This document shows, one piece after another, positions 23,554 through 36,293 of a DNA stretch of 64,000 nt. Below the pieces are notes generated by a model that saw only the letters and a program-made list of their open reading frames with translations, did no database searches and was not told the DNA's origin. The position numbers and the translations under genes were made by a program. Origin of the DNA: Liolophura sinensis. Lineage: Eukaryota > Mollusca > Polyplacophora > Chitonida > Chitonidae. Within the stretch, counting starts at the first letter, position 1. Every line of letters begins with the position of its first letter. Location: NCBI RefSeq assembly GCF_032854445.1, contig NC_088295.1:59937249-60001248 (forward strand). Direction: 5' to 3'.

Positions 23554-25779
23554 ACGAGATCTTTTAAGCTATTACTTCCAGCGGCTCTTGGACAGCTCAT
23601 GATTTTATAATTTACAGAAGTACATGTCATCGGTACATGTACACGTGAATGGAGCTCTGCTGCCCGCCTTGTCTCTCTAACTACCTCATCGGAGTGCATT
23701 GGCGTCGTAAAAAAGGAGGCTTTTTGTTAAAGTCGACGAGGACACCTGTGAGTGATGAATGAATCCTTCATCATTACAGTCATATTTATTGACTATGTAC
23801 GCGGGACTGTCTGAAAGGGTATACCATGGAAATCAATACAGTATATAAGATCAATCTTTTCGGATCACCCTGTACACCCTGCATGGCACTTTTTATGCTC
23901 AAGCCTCTCCGCATTCGCGTCGGTGCGTGAACGCACGGGAATTGTAGTGACGGAAGCCGTCTGGGTTCACCGGAAACAGGATAGCAGGTGGCACGTAGCG
24001 TAATCTTGCGTTAGCTTTATGTTAGCTGGCAAAGCAGGTAACTCCTATATCGCGCACAGTATCTAAACGTGTTATGTGTAGGCCCTATTTATTCGTTGTT
24101 GCCACTTTGAGTAGTTATTGCCTCTTTGCATATATAGTTATGAGCGCTTTGCGTAATTTTTGCCGCTTAGCGGCGCGTAGTTATTGTCGCTTAAGGTTGG
24201 GTTCGGGGGGCGGGGGGTCGCGGGGGCCTTTGTTAGAATTAAGACCAAAAATAGCACTTGCAGAATTTGAGATATTCTCTGTAATAGTAGGCTGTATAAT
24301 GATTGCTCCTATCTTGTACAGCGGTTAGGCTCCTATATATTATAATATTGACAAATTTCGCTGAAGTGCATAGATATTTGGCGTCAGTTGGCACGACTAG
24401 TAGAAGCTTGACAAGGTTTTACATTAAGCTATAACCATGCATGAATGTGCGTTTTGATTCTGTTTATATTTCACTTCTGTGCCATGTTTATATGACTCTT
24501 TGGCAATATGCATCCGATCGAGTCAGTAGACAAATAGCGCGTTACTCATAGGTCATCTGGGAATGATAAGGAGCGTTGTAAAATTAGATTCTGGGGAGCT
24601 TTATTCTATTTCCAATTCTGAGTGACTTTTCAAGTAAATAAACAGAAAAATGTACGGGACATATGACATTTTAATACTGCTCATTACCGAACTTGTTAAT
24701 GAAGCACTTGTCACACATCGGGCTTATAGAGGGAGTATAACGTCATAAACATTACATGATATTGTTTCCTCATTTCCTGATTAGGATCTGCATGGTTAAC
24801 CTTTGACCTAGGAGAATGACCCTTATGGCAGTGGACATCAGTCGGGCTTTAAGCATTAATATGCATTTGTGCTCGTTGAACAGACATATTTGAGAACGCC
24901 ACAGCCAACCGCCTGGGTTAACAGAGCTTTTAATAAAATAGACGCTGTATTGCGTTAAAGTTATTATCAGCACCTCAATATTTTATGCTGCAAGCAGAAA
25001 TGTAAAAGTGATTAAGACGTAGCTTGCTGGCGTCTCTGGGAGATACAGAATGTATTTTCAGATATAAACATGGGTGGCTGCTCCACTGGGACAAATACAC
25101 ATCCTTCTATACCTTTCCCCACTTGATGTATGTGTATTCATTTTTTTGGTGGTGCCTTTGGTTATAAATTAATTCGTATATGGGACATTACGTTAGGGAA
25201 CCGAGGCTTTATCTGGACATAGAGACGCTGCTGTGTTCTAGACACTAACTTCACTATACTCCTTAGAGCGCGCGAGACCACAAGCAAATTTTGTATAAAA
25301 ATCTTGAACAACCCCGAGGTCACAGGGGTGACGATGAAGAGGTAGGAAGTCCTTTCGAGCAAAACAAACGATCTGTTTCTGTATTTGTTTCTGATAATAC
25401 TTGATGTGGATGCATTCTCTATATCTAATGTACGCACAACATGATTCTAACTAACACCAGAAACAGTTTTATTCATGAATTCTGATTATAATTCCGCGCA
25501 GGGATATGAGTAGGGAGGCTAAGCACAGGCTCCAAAAGGCCAAGCATGTCTAATGGTGACAGATGTGAAGCGAGCGTATAGAGCGGCACTTGCCTGTAGG
25601 GAGTATTCTTCTCCGCTTGCCTGATGGATAATTTAACCCATTTTGTATATTTATCGTTTGGCTGAATTGACTGAGGGTTTTTTTATTTAAATTTTTTGCT
25701 TTTATTTTTTTAGACTGCAGTGCGTTTTGGTATGGTACTGTACAGGAAAGAGTGGAATGCTTTTCATACAAATAATTGT
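23554..25779. other. non-coding DNA, nothing recognised
   Basis: Contains G-rich GGGGGGCGGGGGGTCGCGGG (24199-24218) but no recognisable gene. Short open frames at 24074-24328, 25162-25437 and others lack any family signature. Confidence 0.4.
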
Positions 25780-27470
25780 ATGTTTTTCATACACATTACG
25801 ATCTGTTTTTATATGTATTGCGTCGTGTTTTTCATCACACTAGCTGCGGTCTATTTTTGACAGACATTAAGACTCTTTTGGTACATACTGTCATGTTTAT
25901 CATACACACTGAGGTTTGTGTTTGACAAACATTACCGTCTCTTTTGATACATACTGTCACGTTTGTCCTACACACTGCGTGGCGATTTTCACAAACAGGG
26001 CTGTATGTTGTCATACAAACTGCGTGATGTTTTTATACACCCTACCAGTTTTCATGCACATCCACTTCAGTCTGTTTTCCATATACGTTATTTCCGGTTT
26101 TCATGCACATCTACTTTGGTCTGGTTTTCATATACAGTAGGACCGGTTTTCATGCACATCCACTTCGGTCTGTTTTTCATATACATAAGGACAGGTTTTC
26201 ATGCACATGTACTTCGGAATGGTTTTCATATACAGTAGGACCGGTTTTCATGCACATCCACTTCGGTCTGTTTTCATATACATAAGGACCAGTTTTCATG
26301 CACATCTACTTCGGAATGGTTTCGATATACAATAGGACCGGTTTCCATGCACATCCACTTCGGTATGTTTTCATGTATAATATTCAACTCGTTTTCATGT
26401 ACACTCACTTCGGTATATTTTTCATGTACACTACGGCTGGTTTTCATACGCACTCACTTGGATCTGTTTGTCATATACATTAGGACCAGTGTTTATACAC
26501 ATCCACTTCGTTATGTTTCGTGTACACTACGGTCGGTTTTCATGCACATTCACTTCTGTCTGTTTGTCATACACTACGGCCGGTTTTCATGCGCATTCAC
26601 TTCGGTCTGTTTGTCATATACACTACGGCCGGTTGTCATACACACTCTCTTGGATCTGTTTGTCATATACATTAGGACCGGGGTTTATACACATCCACTT
26701 CGTTATGTTTTCGTATACACTACGGCCGGTTTTCATGCACATTCAGTTCTGTCTGTTTGTCATATACAATACGGCCGGTTTTCATGCACATTCACTTCTG
26801 TCTGTTTGTCATATACACTACGGCCGGTTGTCATACAGACTCTCTTGGGTCTGTTTGTCATATACATTAGGACTGGTGTGTATACACATCCACTTCGTTA
26901 TGTTTTCGTATACACTACGGCCGGTTTTCATGCACATTCACTTCTGTCTGTTTGTCATATACACTACGGCTGGTTGTCGTACACATTCACTTGGGTCTGT
27001 TTGTCATATACATTAGGACCGGTGTTTATGTACATCCACTTCGATATGTTTTCGTATATACTACGGCCGGATTTCATACACACTCGCTCTGGTCTGTTTG
27101 TCATATACACTACGGCCGGTTGTCATACACACTCTCTTGGGTCTGTTTGTCATATACATTAGGACCGGGGTTTATACCCATCCACTTCGTTATGTTTTCT
27201 TATACACTACGGCCGGTTTTCATGCACATTCACTTCTGTCTGTTTGTCATATACACTACGGCTGGTTGTCGTACACATTCACTTGGGTCTGTTTGTCATA
27301 TACATTAGGACCGGTGTTTATGTACATCCACTTCGATATGTTTTCGTATATACTACGGCCGGTTTTCATGCACATTCACTTCGGTCTGTGTTTTATGTAC
27401 ATGTACATAACATGTCACTGCAGTCTCTTTTTCATACACCCTTCGGTCTGATTTTCACTATGGCCTTGTT
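25780..27470 (+). repeat. 49-bp satellite with nested higher-order periods
   Basis: The basic unit carries GGTTTTCATGCACATCCACTT, CGGTCTGTTTTTCATATAC and TAAGGACC. CATGCACATC recurs at 26053, 26102, 26151, 26200, 26249, 26297 and 26346, so the period is 48-49 bp. To the right, variant monomers are grouped. TAGGACC-type markers at 26481, 26673, 26868, 27014, 27160 and 27306 give steps of about 192-195 bp (four monomers) and then 146 bp three times (three monomers). Older, diverged monomers form the left edge. The long overlapping frames in several phases (for example 26347-27162) are by-products. Confidence 0.95.
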
Positions 27471-28180
27471 TCGAACACACAACCCTGTAACGTGCATGCT
27501 TAGATATGCTGCAGGAAGTCTGCACATATACTCAGTGCGTAAGACAAATTATTCGCAGTTTCTGACCAAGTCGTTCTGCTTAGTTGCAAAGATCCTTTTT
27601 CTTTTTTGTTCCCTCGTTAAAGAAACAAGTGTACTATTTAAAATAAAGATATGGGGCATCATTTATTAACGCTTAATGCGAATCATCACAATAATTGTGC
27701 CTTGAGTTTCTCAGGCGAAACCGCCGCCTTTCATATACACCAGGGATATCCTATTAGCAAATCAACTGAAAAGTCTCTACCCAAAAGTACTTCCTCTTAT
27801 GTATGTCACTTTCCCGCATTGTCGTCCTCATTAACATCGTTTTAACTTACACCAACTAAACTTCTCGTGGCATAACGATACTAAAATGTGTATGAAATGT
27901 GTTAAAAATGTTTGCAATGCTCGCTGAAGACAAGCGATGAAGTTAACGTTGTGACTGGTTGTTTTTCTGTAAGTCTCGTGGTATTTTTGACGGTTCAAGA
28001 CTGTAGTTCGGCTAAATTTGTCTTTTTTTGAAGAGTGATACAGAAATATTTACCTATATTTGTATAGTCTGTTTTTTTCATTTTGTCTGGTTTTAGCTAT
28101 AGGGAGCGCAATGACAAATTAAGTACTCTCACAGTATTGCGGTGTACACATACATATTTAGGTAACACAAGGAAAAAAGG
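27471..28180. other. non-coding DNA, nothing recognised
   Basis: No gene or repeat boundary seen. Confidence 0.4.
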
Positions 28181-28366
28181 GATGGGACCAGTGGCCGAGT
28201 GGGTAGCGTGCCAGCGAGGCACAATGACTCATGAGCCTCTCGCGATCGTCAGCTCATGCTGACTTCTTTTCGCATCACAGGTGGGAAGGTCTTTCATCAT
28301 CGTGCAGATGGTTGTGGGTTATTCCCGGGTGAAACACCAGTCAAATAAGTAAATAGATAATAATAA
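28181..28366 (+). mobile_element. SINE family A, internally deleted old copy
   Basis: A tRNA-like head (GTGGCCGAGTGGGTAGCGTG, then CAGCTCATGCTG) is joined to GTGGGAAGGTCTTTCA, GATGGTTGTGGGTT and a CACCAGTCAAATAAGTAAATA tail. The central GGCCGCCGTCGTATAAG block is missing. Confidence 0.75.
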
Positions 28367-28879
28367 AGCGGAGCTCTTGCTCCATACCCGTTGTTACTGT
28401 GGAACTGCTGACGCAGCTGTGTCATACCTGACCATTAACTTACAGTTATAATTTTGTTTTCATGGTAGACTGATTTCCATTAAAAAATATATCCGCTTCG
28501 CTGCCGCTGACTGGATGTGAGAGTAAGCCCTGTATTAACTTCACTGGTATTTCTTTACTTCTTAAGCTAAACCTACAGGTCTTTAGTTAAATAGTCAAGT
28601 CTCACTTTATAATGATAGGGTAGTCCCCGTTGGTCCCCATGCAGGCTTGGACTGTGCTAGAGGATGCCCCTTCCGGCTGTCTCTTCCAGTTGGTTAGACG
28701 TAGAACATGTGTATATGAAATTACTTTAGTTGGCTAATTAAGGTAAATGTGTATTTAGGTGTACATATTGTGTAGGTATATGATTGATGAAATATGGATA
28801 GATACACATAAGCTTTACCTGCATTGGTACACTGAGTTGTGACGTCAGATTGTGACGTCAGATTGAAATATAGGATATC
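28367..28879. other. non-coding DNA, nothing recognised
   Basis: A small direct repeat of TGACGTCAGATTG (28840-28865) is the only structure seen. Confidence 0.4.
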
Positions 28880-29010
28880 ATAAGACTGCAGCATAGTGAG
28901 CAAAACCAGATCAGCGACGACAGTGTGATAGTTGGCAAACGATCACAAGTATAGCAAGTGAAATTTACTTGAGTTAGGGTTTTGTTCTAACTGTTCATGT
29001 AAATGCTTAA
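28880..29010 (+). repeat. dispersed repeat family D, copy
   Basis: AAGACTGCAGCATAGTGAGC, GACAGTGTGATAGTTGGCAA, ATCACAAGTA and TAGGGTTTTGTTCTAACTGT follow the family order. It is one of the more complete members. Confidence 0.7.
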
Positions 29011-30866
29011 ATATAAGCGACATACACGCCCCCTGGCGCCATACACAAGTGATTGCCGAAGAAATAAACAAATTTATATCGAGATGGAAAAGGAGAAACA
29101 TTGATATAATGCGGCAGCAAAAGTTGTACAAAAAGCTGTATATCAGAAGATGGGTGGATTCTCATCTTCAAACTCGCCTATATGCCAGCCTTGTTTTATT
29201 GCGTGACCAACTGAATTTTAGACCAATACTATAAAAGGTGAATTATGTTTTACACGCTTGCTGTTGAAGCGGACAACTTCAGACCTGCTGACACATGTAA
29301 AATGATGACTATGTCAAAGCGAGGTTCCGCTGTTTTACACGCTGTGTAGATGTACACACTATACACGGTATATTTGTTATCATTTCTAGAAAATAGAGGT
29401 GTGTAATCCAACTCTGATGCTACTTGACTGTTACACAGGCCTGCTGTCTTTATGTTTTGATAGGCAATGATCTATGAAGACAGGCTCGCCTATAGAATAG
29501 TAATGTTCTGTCAGAACACTGCTGTCACTGCAGACTCTTTTTCATACACCGTGCGGTAGATAGGGTAGATTTATAGGTCGTCCTCACGAACTGACATCTT
29601 GTGAGATAAATGTACTGTTGTAGATGTGTACATGTATTTGTTTTAGAGGTGGAAGGTCTGGTTCGGTCTGGCGGTCTGTGGTGTATTACGCATACATATT
29701 GCACGATTCAGGACAAAAGGTGAAGGCCATGTGTGTATGAAATACCTATATCGTTTAATCATGAGACTGGTGGGAGAGATGATAACGCTGGGGGTATCGC
29801 TGAGCACGGGAATTTAATTGTTATTCAGCCAGACACTACTAATCCTATGACAGTAGCGAGTCTGAGTGAAAAGGCCTTTGTGTGCATCAGTTTAAGTGAA
29901 TGAGTTGCCCCAGAGTATGCACGCTACAGCAGGAGCGGGGTAACGCGCAGTCACGTGGTGATGTGTGTGTACACTATTCTGATATCTTCATAGGGGCACG
30001 GGTGTGTACGTTCGTAGATCACCCCTGAGGCCACGCTTCAACATCACAGCAGCTGAGAATTAACTGCTGTCTCCGCCTCTAAAAGATGATATAGCCGCAT
30101 AGCTCGTATATCGACGGCAGCCGTATAGTGTGTAAGGACTGAAGCCAGTACACTGGGGGTATACGCGTACAGAGGTTCCCACCAGATGTTAGTCGTCCTT
30201 CGCCAAAGCGAGGCTGATGCCCGCTCGACGTCATAGGAAATTCGAGATGTGTAGGCTCTTGGTGTGTTACACAGTATGGCAGAGCTTGGTAGAGTGTGTG
30301 TAGTGTAATGGCAGGATGCGTAGACGGAGCGACACTCTCTGAAAAATCGACGGATTTCCTGGATCTTTGTGTCTAACCTGACCGGTTAGATCTACTCAGT
30401 ACGTGTAGAAATCAGTTCTCTTCTCACTGGATATGGCTGCCGTGTACGCTTTGGTGGAAATATGGAGCGATTTATTGTGAGCTACCTCGATATTGGATCG
30501 ATGGGTTTTGATGCCTTTGGTTTGAACCGACCAGGAAAATCGTGCAGGCGTTCAGCCTCTCAAAGACACAGGCAGGCTCCGAGAAGTTACGGTACCGGTA
30601 GTCGACTAGGAGGAGGGGTTAGTTCTTCTTACTCATCAGTGAACAGACGGGATTTTACCGTGGCGAGATGATTCGACCGTAGGAGGCAAGACTTCAGAGT
30701 TTTACCTATATAGTATGTGATGAACCTGTGTGTTGTTTCTTCGTGTGAATCTGCGTACATATACATGTGTTGTGCTGTGTGATTACTGGTTAAATTCAGC
30801 ACGACGGAGGGCCGCAGCCGAAAAATTTCGAGGCGTGAGGACTGGAGGAAGAGGAAGGGGGGTAGT
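29011..30866. other. upstream region of the second glycosyltransferase-like exon
   Basis: Mostly featureless. A single monomer-like piece of the 49-bp satellite (CTGCAGACTCTTTTTCATACA, about 29525-29550) lies 2 kb beyond the array. An open frame at 30462-30671 (69 codons, many Ser and Arg) ends before the coding start and would be an upstream frame if this part is transcribed. The promoter was not identified; no TATA box is convincing. Confidence 0.4.
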
Positions 30867-31500
30867 ATGAAGCAAAGAGACGCGGCACAAGTTCTCCTCT
30901 TTTTGTTTCTTTTCGTCTTAACCATGATCACCCTGTCTCAGATTCTCATGGTCCACCACAGCGGTCGCTATGGTAAGAATATTAAGACGACGACGAGGAA
31001 TGTGCAGTTGAGCAAAAAAGAGTTGATCGCCTTAGACCGGAGTATCGAAGCGCTGCGCCGGTCACAAGTGCCCCCTATCGACGTCTTTAGAAAATTATTA
31101 CAAAACGATATATACGCTAATCGTATTGTCTCCATAATCAGGGAAGCCAGTAGCAACGGTAGCCGTAACCAAGGCAACCAGGGCGATTCTGGCGGTGAAA
31201 ATGGAGCCAGGGCGGAAATTCGGCCTAGGAAGGCGATGACCGATCCAAACAGAACTCCTGAGTTAATCAAAAATAAAGAATCGCTCGATTTTTTGAACAA
31301 TCTCAATTACCGAGTGGATAGAAAGAATTCGACTATGGTCCCAAGCCGCAGTCAGAACTTGACCGGGGGATCCCTCGATAATACGTCACTGCCAGGCGCC
31401 AGGGATACGTGGCGGAATCCCCACCTTGAGGGAGAACAATCTAGTATTAATGGGCAATATTCTAACCTGGATATGTGTGATCCGGTGCCAAAAGTACTCC
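30867..31500 (+). CDS. first coding exon of a putative type II Golgi glycosyltransferase (paralogous exon 2 of 3)
   Basis: Encodes 211 residues plus one base. The ATG has A at -3. Residues 1-8 form a short tail and 9-29 a membrane span rich in Leu and Phe. A long hydrophilic stem follows with sequons (NGS, NRT, NST, NLT, NTS), consistent with a luminal location. Residues 51-97 match residues 152-198 of the exon at 61271 at 21 of 47 positions without gaps. Its core (N-D-I-Y-A-N-R-I) also matches the exon at 4796. The exon ends Met-Cys-Asp-Pro-Val-Pro-Lys-Val-Leu (Cys204). A GTAAGT donor begins at 31501, phase 1 as in the other two. Reading continues openly into the intron to 31676, but that part is low-complexity (G- and C-runs) and intronic. 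Family assignment to beta-1,4-galactosyl/GalNAc transferases is inference from layout and the C-x-x-x-P-x-x-L end. Confidence 0.65.
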
Positions 31501-32759
31501 GTAAGTATCAGCGTGATTATGTGTTTTTTGGGGTTTTTGGGGTTTTTTTGGGGTTTTTTTTTTTTGTCAACATGGAATATTATATGCTTATAGCTGAAGT
31601 ATACAAGACACCATCCCCCCCCCCCCACCAATATACACAATTCCTGTCCTTGGACGTCCTTCAACACTACACATAACGGTGGTGCAATAGACAATGGATA
31701 ATAGAATAAACGATGTGTGAGGGGATCAATAGAAGTGATTATATTGGTTATAGAAAGCATATAATTTTTGGCCCGGCCTTCTCACTGAGCCATTAAGTTA
31801 AGGTTTCGTATTGAACCCTTGTGTTTAATGTTTTAGACATTGTTATTGCTACTACTGCATGTCAGATACATCGAATTTTGTGTTCATATAAACACTGTGC
31901 CCTAAAACTAGTACATTTACAAATTGTTTAACAGCACGGGGAAACATACTGTACGATCAAATTTTACAGTTGTATGTTAGCCCCACGTGCTCGATCGTTT
32001 TGCGGGTAAACCAGTTTTCCGTTCAATGGTATGAGGTTAGGCCTATGCATTGTTCAATTACATCCCGTTTCGTTGAGTGTAATTCGTCTCGAAAATAATA
32101 CGCGACGATTTAGAATGTGGGTATGCGCATTTTTTCACTATCTCTTGTCGCTAACCTGTTTCGTCACTCCCCCACCCCCTCCACCACACACATGCACCCA
32201 CCCATAGACATCCGTCTCCAACAGCTGTGTCCATACGTCAGCGGAGAACGTGGAGATAACAACATCTGGACTGTTAACACCTATATGTGTGTTCCCTCTA
32301 TAACTGAACATAAATCGCCTGAGACTTGTGTCTCTCATGCAGTATGTTAAATACATGTTGAACGAATGATTGACGAACGGGTCGTCAACATTGCAACCAT
32401 CATACCGTTAGGACCGGGAAATTTAAGTATCAAAATATCCAGCGTCCTCTGTAATAAACATGGCTCGAATAATCGTTAAGGAATTGAACGCCTTCTATGG
32501 TGTATCAACCAGTGCAGGACGTATATATATTAAACACCTTGCGAGAGAAGGTTTTGAATATAGTGCCAAAACCGTTAACTCTTAAGGATATTTTTATAGA
32601 GTTTTTAATCAATGTCGTCCTTATACGATATGATATTTATTGTAAAAAAAAAGAAAGAAAACATTGTTAAAGAGCATACCGGCGGAAATTGCTGTTTAGT
32701 GCAAGAAGGAACATAGAGTGCATGTAAGATATCAGGAATTCAGGAATTTCTACTAACAA
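31501..32759. other. intron or flanking DNA with G- and C-runs
   Basis: Begins with the donor GTAAGTATC. Runs of G and T (31527-31566) and a run of about 11 C (31615-31626) follow. No second exon of the glycosyltransferase family was seen. Confidence 0.45.
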
Positions 32760-32896
32760 GGGGCCACTTTCACAAAACTTCGTAGGTCATATTTCTCGTA
32801 ACTTTTTTCGTAAATGACGTTGTCTAGGTTATAGTACCATAAGGCTACGTTATGTACGGAAAAACCGACGAAAAATTGATTTACGAAAATGGGCCA
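32760..32896. mobile_element. MITE-like family F, copy 1
   Basis: Left end GGGGCCACTTTCACAAAACT. The right end is TTACGAAAATGGGCC, whose reverse complement begins GGCCCATTTTCGTAA, giving imperfect inverted ends. The interior is rich in TCGTAA/TTACG. The same left end occurs at 62082. No coding capacity. Confidence 0.6.
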
Positions 32897-33162
32897 AGGA
32901 CTTTGTCTTAATGGCGTACAACTCCATGTATTTATCTTGTGTTTACTTAAATGATTGGGTTGACGCGCACTGAATTTTGTTACCTCTGACAAGTCGGAGT
33001 CTTTTGTACTGTGTCGAGTAAAAATTTATGTGACGGTCAGAGACATTTACACACTGGGCTGGGGGTGTATAGAAAATCCAGGGGGAGGCAATGTATATCG
33101 ATGCGAATGTGATGTGTATTTGCACACCCCTAAGTAGAAATCAAGACGGAGCACGCGGGGGT

Positions 33163-33421
33163 GTGTATACTGAAAAAATTAATCTGTTGATGTTAACAGA
33201 AAGTCTGTTGTCTGAGAGATTGTATTCTGTTATTGCATCATGTTACATGTATGCTGTTAAATATAACATACATATTCTGTTAATTCAAAGATTCCATTAG
33301 ACTAACGGGATATTATGTTAAATATCACACAATATTGTGTTATGATGACAGAATACATTTTAACATCACTCAAACAACAGACTTTCTGTTAAACTTTACA
33401 GATTAATTCTTGGAGTGTATA
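33163..33421. mobile_element. MITE with about 45-bp imperfect terminal inverted repeats
   Basis: The left arm has TTAATCTG, GTTAACAGAAAGTCTGTTGT. The right arm reads ACAACAGACTTTCTGTTAAA, ACAGATTAA. These are reverse complements over about 45 bp with few differences. The centre (AATATTGTGTTATGATGACAG and similar) is non-coding. The element at 42281-42884 shares both the arm sequence and part of the centre, so they are one family. Confidence 0.8.
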
Positions 33422-33538
33422 ACGCCTCTGGACCTGATAAGACAGTATATGTGACAAGTTCGACTTTGACGAAGGCATTTGGTTTATACCGTAACATTGG
33501 TTCATTCTAATATACAAATCTATAGCTGAAAAGCACGA

Positions 33539-33624
33539 CCCGGTTTCCTCCCACCATAACGCTGACCGGCGTAATATAAGTAAAATATTCTTGAGTACCG
33601 CCTAAATCAAATAAATAGATAAAA
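33539..33624 (+). mobile_element. SINE family A, 3' fragment
   Basis: CGGTTTCCTCCCACCATAAC, AATATTCTTGAGTACCG and an AAATAAATAGATAAA tail. Everything upstream of the GGTTTCC block is absent. Confidence 0.8.
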
Positions 33625-35199
33625 TACAGCTCAAAAGATAGAGCCTTGTTGTGGAATATGTGTTTTTACCTAGATGAGTGAATACCTTCATTCTCGTATA
33701 ATTATATATGACAATACTTTCATGTGACATACGCATGTCATGTCATGATGAGCAATGGTGATTTATTGTTTCACTGTGTGTTAATCTGTATCCTGTTTTA
33801 AATATATCGCTACAGAGTGTACGTTGTGTAAGTAAGGTACGTTGAAGGGAATTTAGGGCGTATATGGTTATGCGAATTATTAAATGTTTTCTCCCCCCCC
33901 CCCTCTCTGTTTTCTCTCTTTTTTTGCTAGCCAATTAATTTTCTTGGTGGCCACCTACAGACAACGCAGTAATGAAGAAAAAACAAACAGGAACCTGTCC
34001 GTTGTTTCTATTTACTGACCGCGTAAGATTTTCAGCTGACCTCAGTTCTCAACCTACTTTTTGATAATGAGGTTGCTGTTTTTGACGGCGAATATATTTG
34101 ACTGAGCAGACATATATATATACTACCTTTATGTCACAGCCATTTTGAATAGTGCCTGGTTTCGAGAGAGACTAGTATTTCTACAGCCTGAAATTCATGA
34201 ATGAATTGTTCCGTTGTGATATGGAAAGTTCCGTTGTGATATTGGAAGTTTCTGGGTAAGCACGGCTCAGAAGAGCCGAATGAATGTATGTATTTATCAC
34301 AATGAATAATTGTGATTAGAAACCCTACAAATAAGTGTTTAGTCAACGCTATGCGGAACATTTCCTTTGAAAAGGTGTAATTGATTGGGGTTAAGTTGTT
34401 GACAGTGAGAATGCACATGTATTTTCCTGTGGTGAGGATTAGGCCTGTTTCATAGTTGCCTATGGGATAAGGAAAACTTTCGGACCACATCACGCAATAT
34501 ACCACCGTTCGGTATTCATTAAGCACCCAGTGGTACTTTAACTTATACTACTGTTCCCCCGCCTCAACCACAGCTTTTGGGTTTTGGTGATAATAACCAG
34601 GCGAGGACATAAGTTTGTGGTGTGCACATATGTGTGTCACATGTGGGAAAATCCGTCAGTAACTTACCAAAGGTAGGTGATTTGTTCCTGGCACTCCGGG
34701 TTTTCTCAACTCATATTAATCTAACCGCTATGTAAAAAGGGGAAAATTCTATAGTATGGCCTTAAACAACCATAAAACAAATATATAAACTCATACTATC
34801 GGGACAACCTGTGATCGGTCGTGGGTTACCGAAGGTTACCTCTTAATAGGTAAGCCTCGTGAACATGTATTTTTGTGCATGTATTGCCATGTCGGCCGCA
34901 AACTGTTAATCACAGGCCTATTGTGACCTGATAGTCGAAGTGTGTAGTGAAAAACAGGGGGGATACGTTACAACCGGAACGCCTATTTGCCCTGTAACCG
35001 TACCTCCCTTCGGCCATATTCCCGCGATTCGTATAATAAACAATGACCTCTGCTAAACGCTCCCGCTACAAAACACGTTACTTTCGCTGTTCAGACTGAA
35101 ATGGTACATTACGAAACGCGCCTTGAACTGGAACTTTAATAATGATTGCTTTACTTAAAGCATTCAGATAATATTGCGACGGTCCGTGACCAGAAGACG
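33625..35199. other. non-coding DNA, nothing recognised
   Basis: Contains a C-run with CT-rich tail (33890-33922) and a minus-strand open frame at 34134-34526 (130 codons) without any recognised motif. I do not call the latter a gene. Confidence 0.4.
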
Positions 35200-35200
35200 T

Positions 35201-35600
35201 GGGGCTCATGCACGAGTAAGGTCATAGCAAAGCTCTCATGACCGGGGCTCATACACGAGTTGGGTCATCGCAAAGCTCTTATGATAGGGGTTCATGTACG
35301 AGTAGGGTCATTCCAAAGATCTCATGATCGGGACTCATGCACGAGTTGGATCATTCTCAAGATCTCAAGACCGGGGATCTTGGATAAGTAGGGTGATAGC
35401 AAAGCTCTTGTGATAGGGGTTCATGCATGAGTCGGGTCATTCCAAGGATTTAAAGATCAGAGTTAATGCAAAAGTCGGGTCATGGCAAAGATCTCAAGAC
35501 TGGGTTCATGCACGAGTCGTGTCGTAGCAAAGACCTTAAGATCGGGATTCCGGCACGAGTCGGAGTCATTAATATCTTGAGATCGGTAATCTAGATACTG
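35201..35600 (+). repeat. 43-bp tandem repeat, about nine diverged units
   Basis: Each unit has GGGGCTCATGCACGAGT, then GGGTCAT, GCAAAG and CTCATGA. The first units start at 35201, 35244, 35287 and about 35330, giving a 43-bp period. Later units are more diverged and some have lost bases. Confidence 0.9.
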
Positions 35601-35822
35601 CGTGCTAGAAGCGCTCTGGATATTGGGAATTTGGGATAGGACACGTTCAGGTCGACGGGAATGGCGTCAGAGTGTACCGTTGGGTTTTACTGTGGTAATA
35701 TACTATGTAACCAGAATGGATCAGAAGGGGCAATGAAAGCCATGAAACCCGTGCAATGCACTGAAGCAATTATATTTTAAGCGCCCGAACATTACTTAAG
35801 ACATAGTAATGGCCTTTTTTGA

Positions 35823-36110
35823 ATAAGCGAGTGAGTGCTTGGGATTTAACGTCCTACTTAACAATTTTTCAGTCATATGACGACGAAGGAGTCCTTAGAG
35901 TGCATGCAATGTGGCCTCCTTGTTGCAGGTCATTTATCAAGTGCTGCTTGACTGAGACGACTTACCGAAGACAAGTAAGCGGCCCCGCCCGAGCCATTAT
36001 ACCAGTCGTTGCACTATTCTCTTCATGCTGGACGCCAAGCGAGCGAGTAACAATTTCCTCTTTTAAGGTTTTAGGTGTGACCCGACCTAGGATTGACCCT
36101 GTCGGTAGAA
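35823..36110 (-). mobile_element. SINE family B, 5'-truncated
   Basis: Reverse complement of the 45412 copy. It opens with CGAGTGAGTGCTTGGGATTT (the CTCA tail reversed), then AATTTTTCAGTCATATGACG and GGCCCCGCCCGAGCC, and ends around GGATTGACCCTGTCGG. It is flanked by a short direct repeat, CTTTTTTGA (35814-35822 and 36111-36119). The tRNA-like head is partly missing. Confidence 0.85.
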
Positions 36111-36259
36111 CTTTTTTGAGCAAGATGAATACGCCATTGCTGATAGAAGGACAGTATTAACCCATCAGATAGCCTTGGTCAATACTTGCTTCTGGTCAGT
36201 GATGGTAACATCTTATCCTTTGTAAAACGATGTTTACCGAGCTAATGAGCAGTGTCCAG

Positions 36260-36293
36260 ATAATGCCTACTAAAAGCTTTTAGTAGGCATTAT
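36260..36293. repeat. perfect 34-bp palindrome without spacer
   Basis: The 17 bases at 36260-36276 (ATAATGCCTACTAAAAG) are followed immediately by their exact reverse complement (36277-36293). Such a sequence can form a cruciform or a hairpin with no loop. It lies just downstream of a SINE but shows no mobile-element ends. Confidence 0.95.

Noticed and set aside
26347-27162. 271-codon open frame and its overlapping companions
   Set aside because: All lie in the 49-bp satellite. Similar peptides appear in several frames, which is the mark of repeat translation.
31501-31676. Coding continuation of the exon at 30867
   Set aside because: Follows a strong GTAAGT donor and consists of G/T and C runs. 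The other two paralogous exons stop at the same place.
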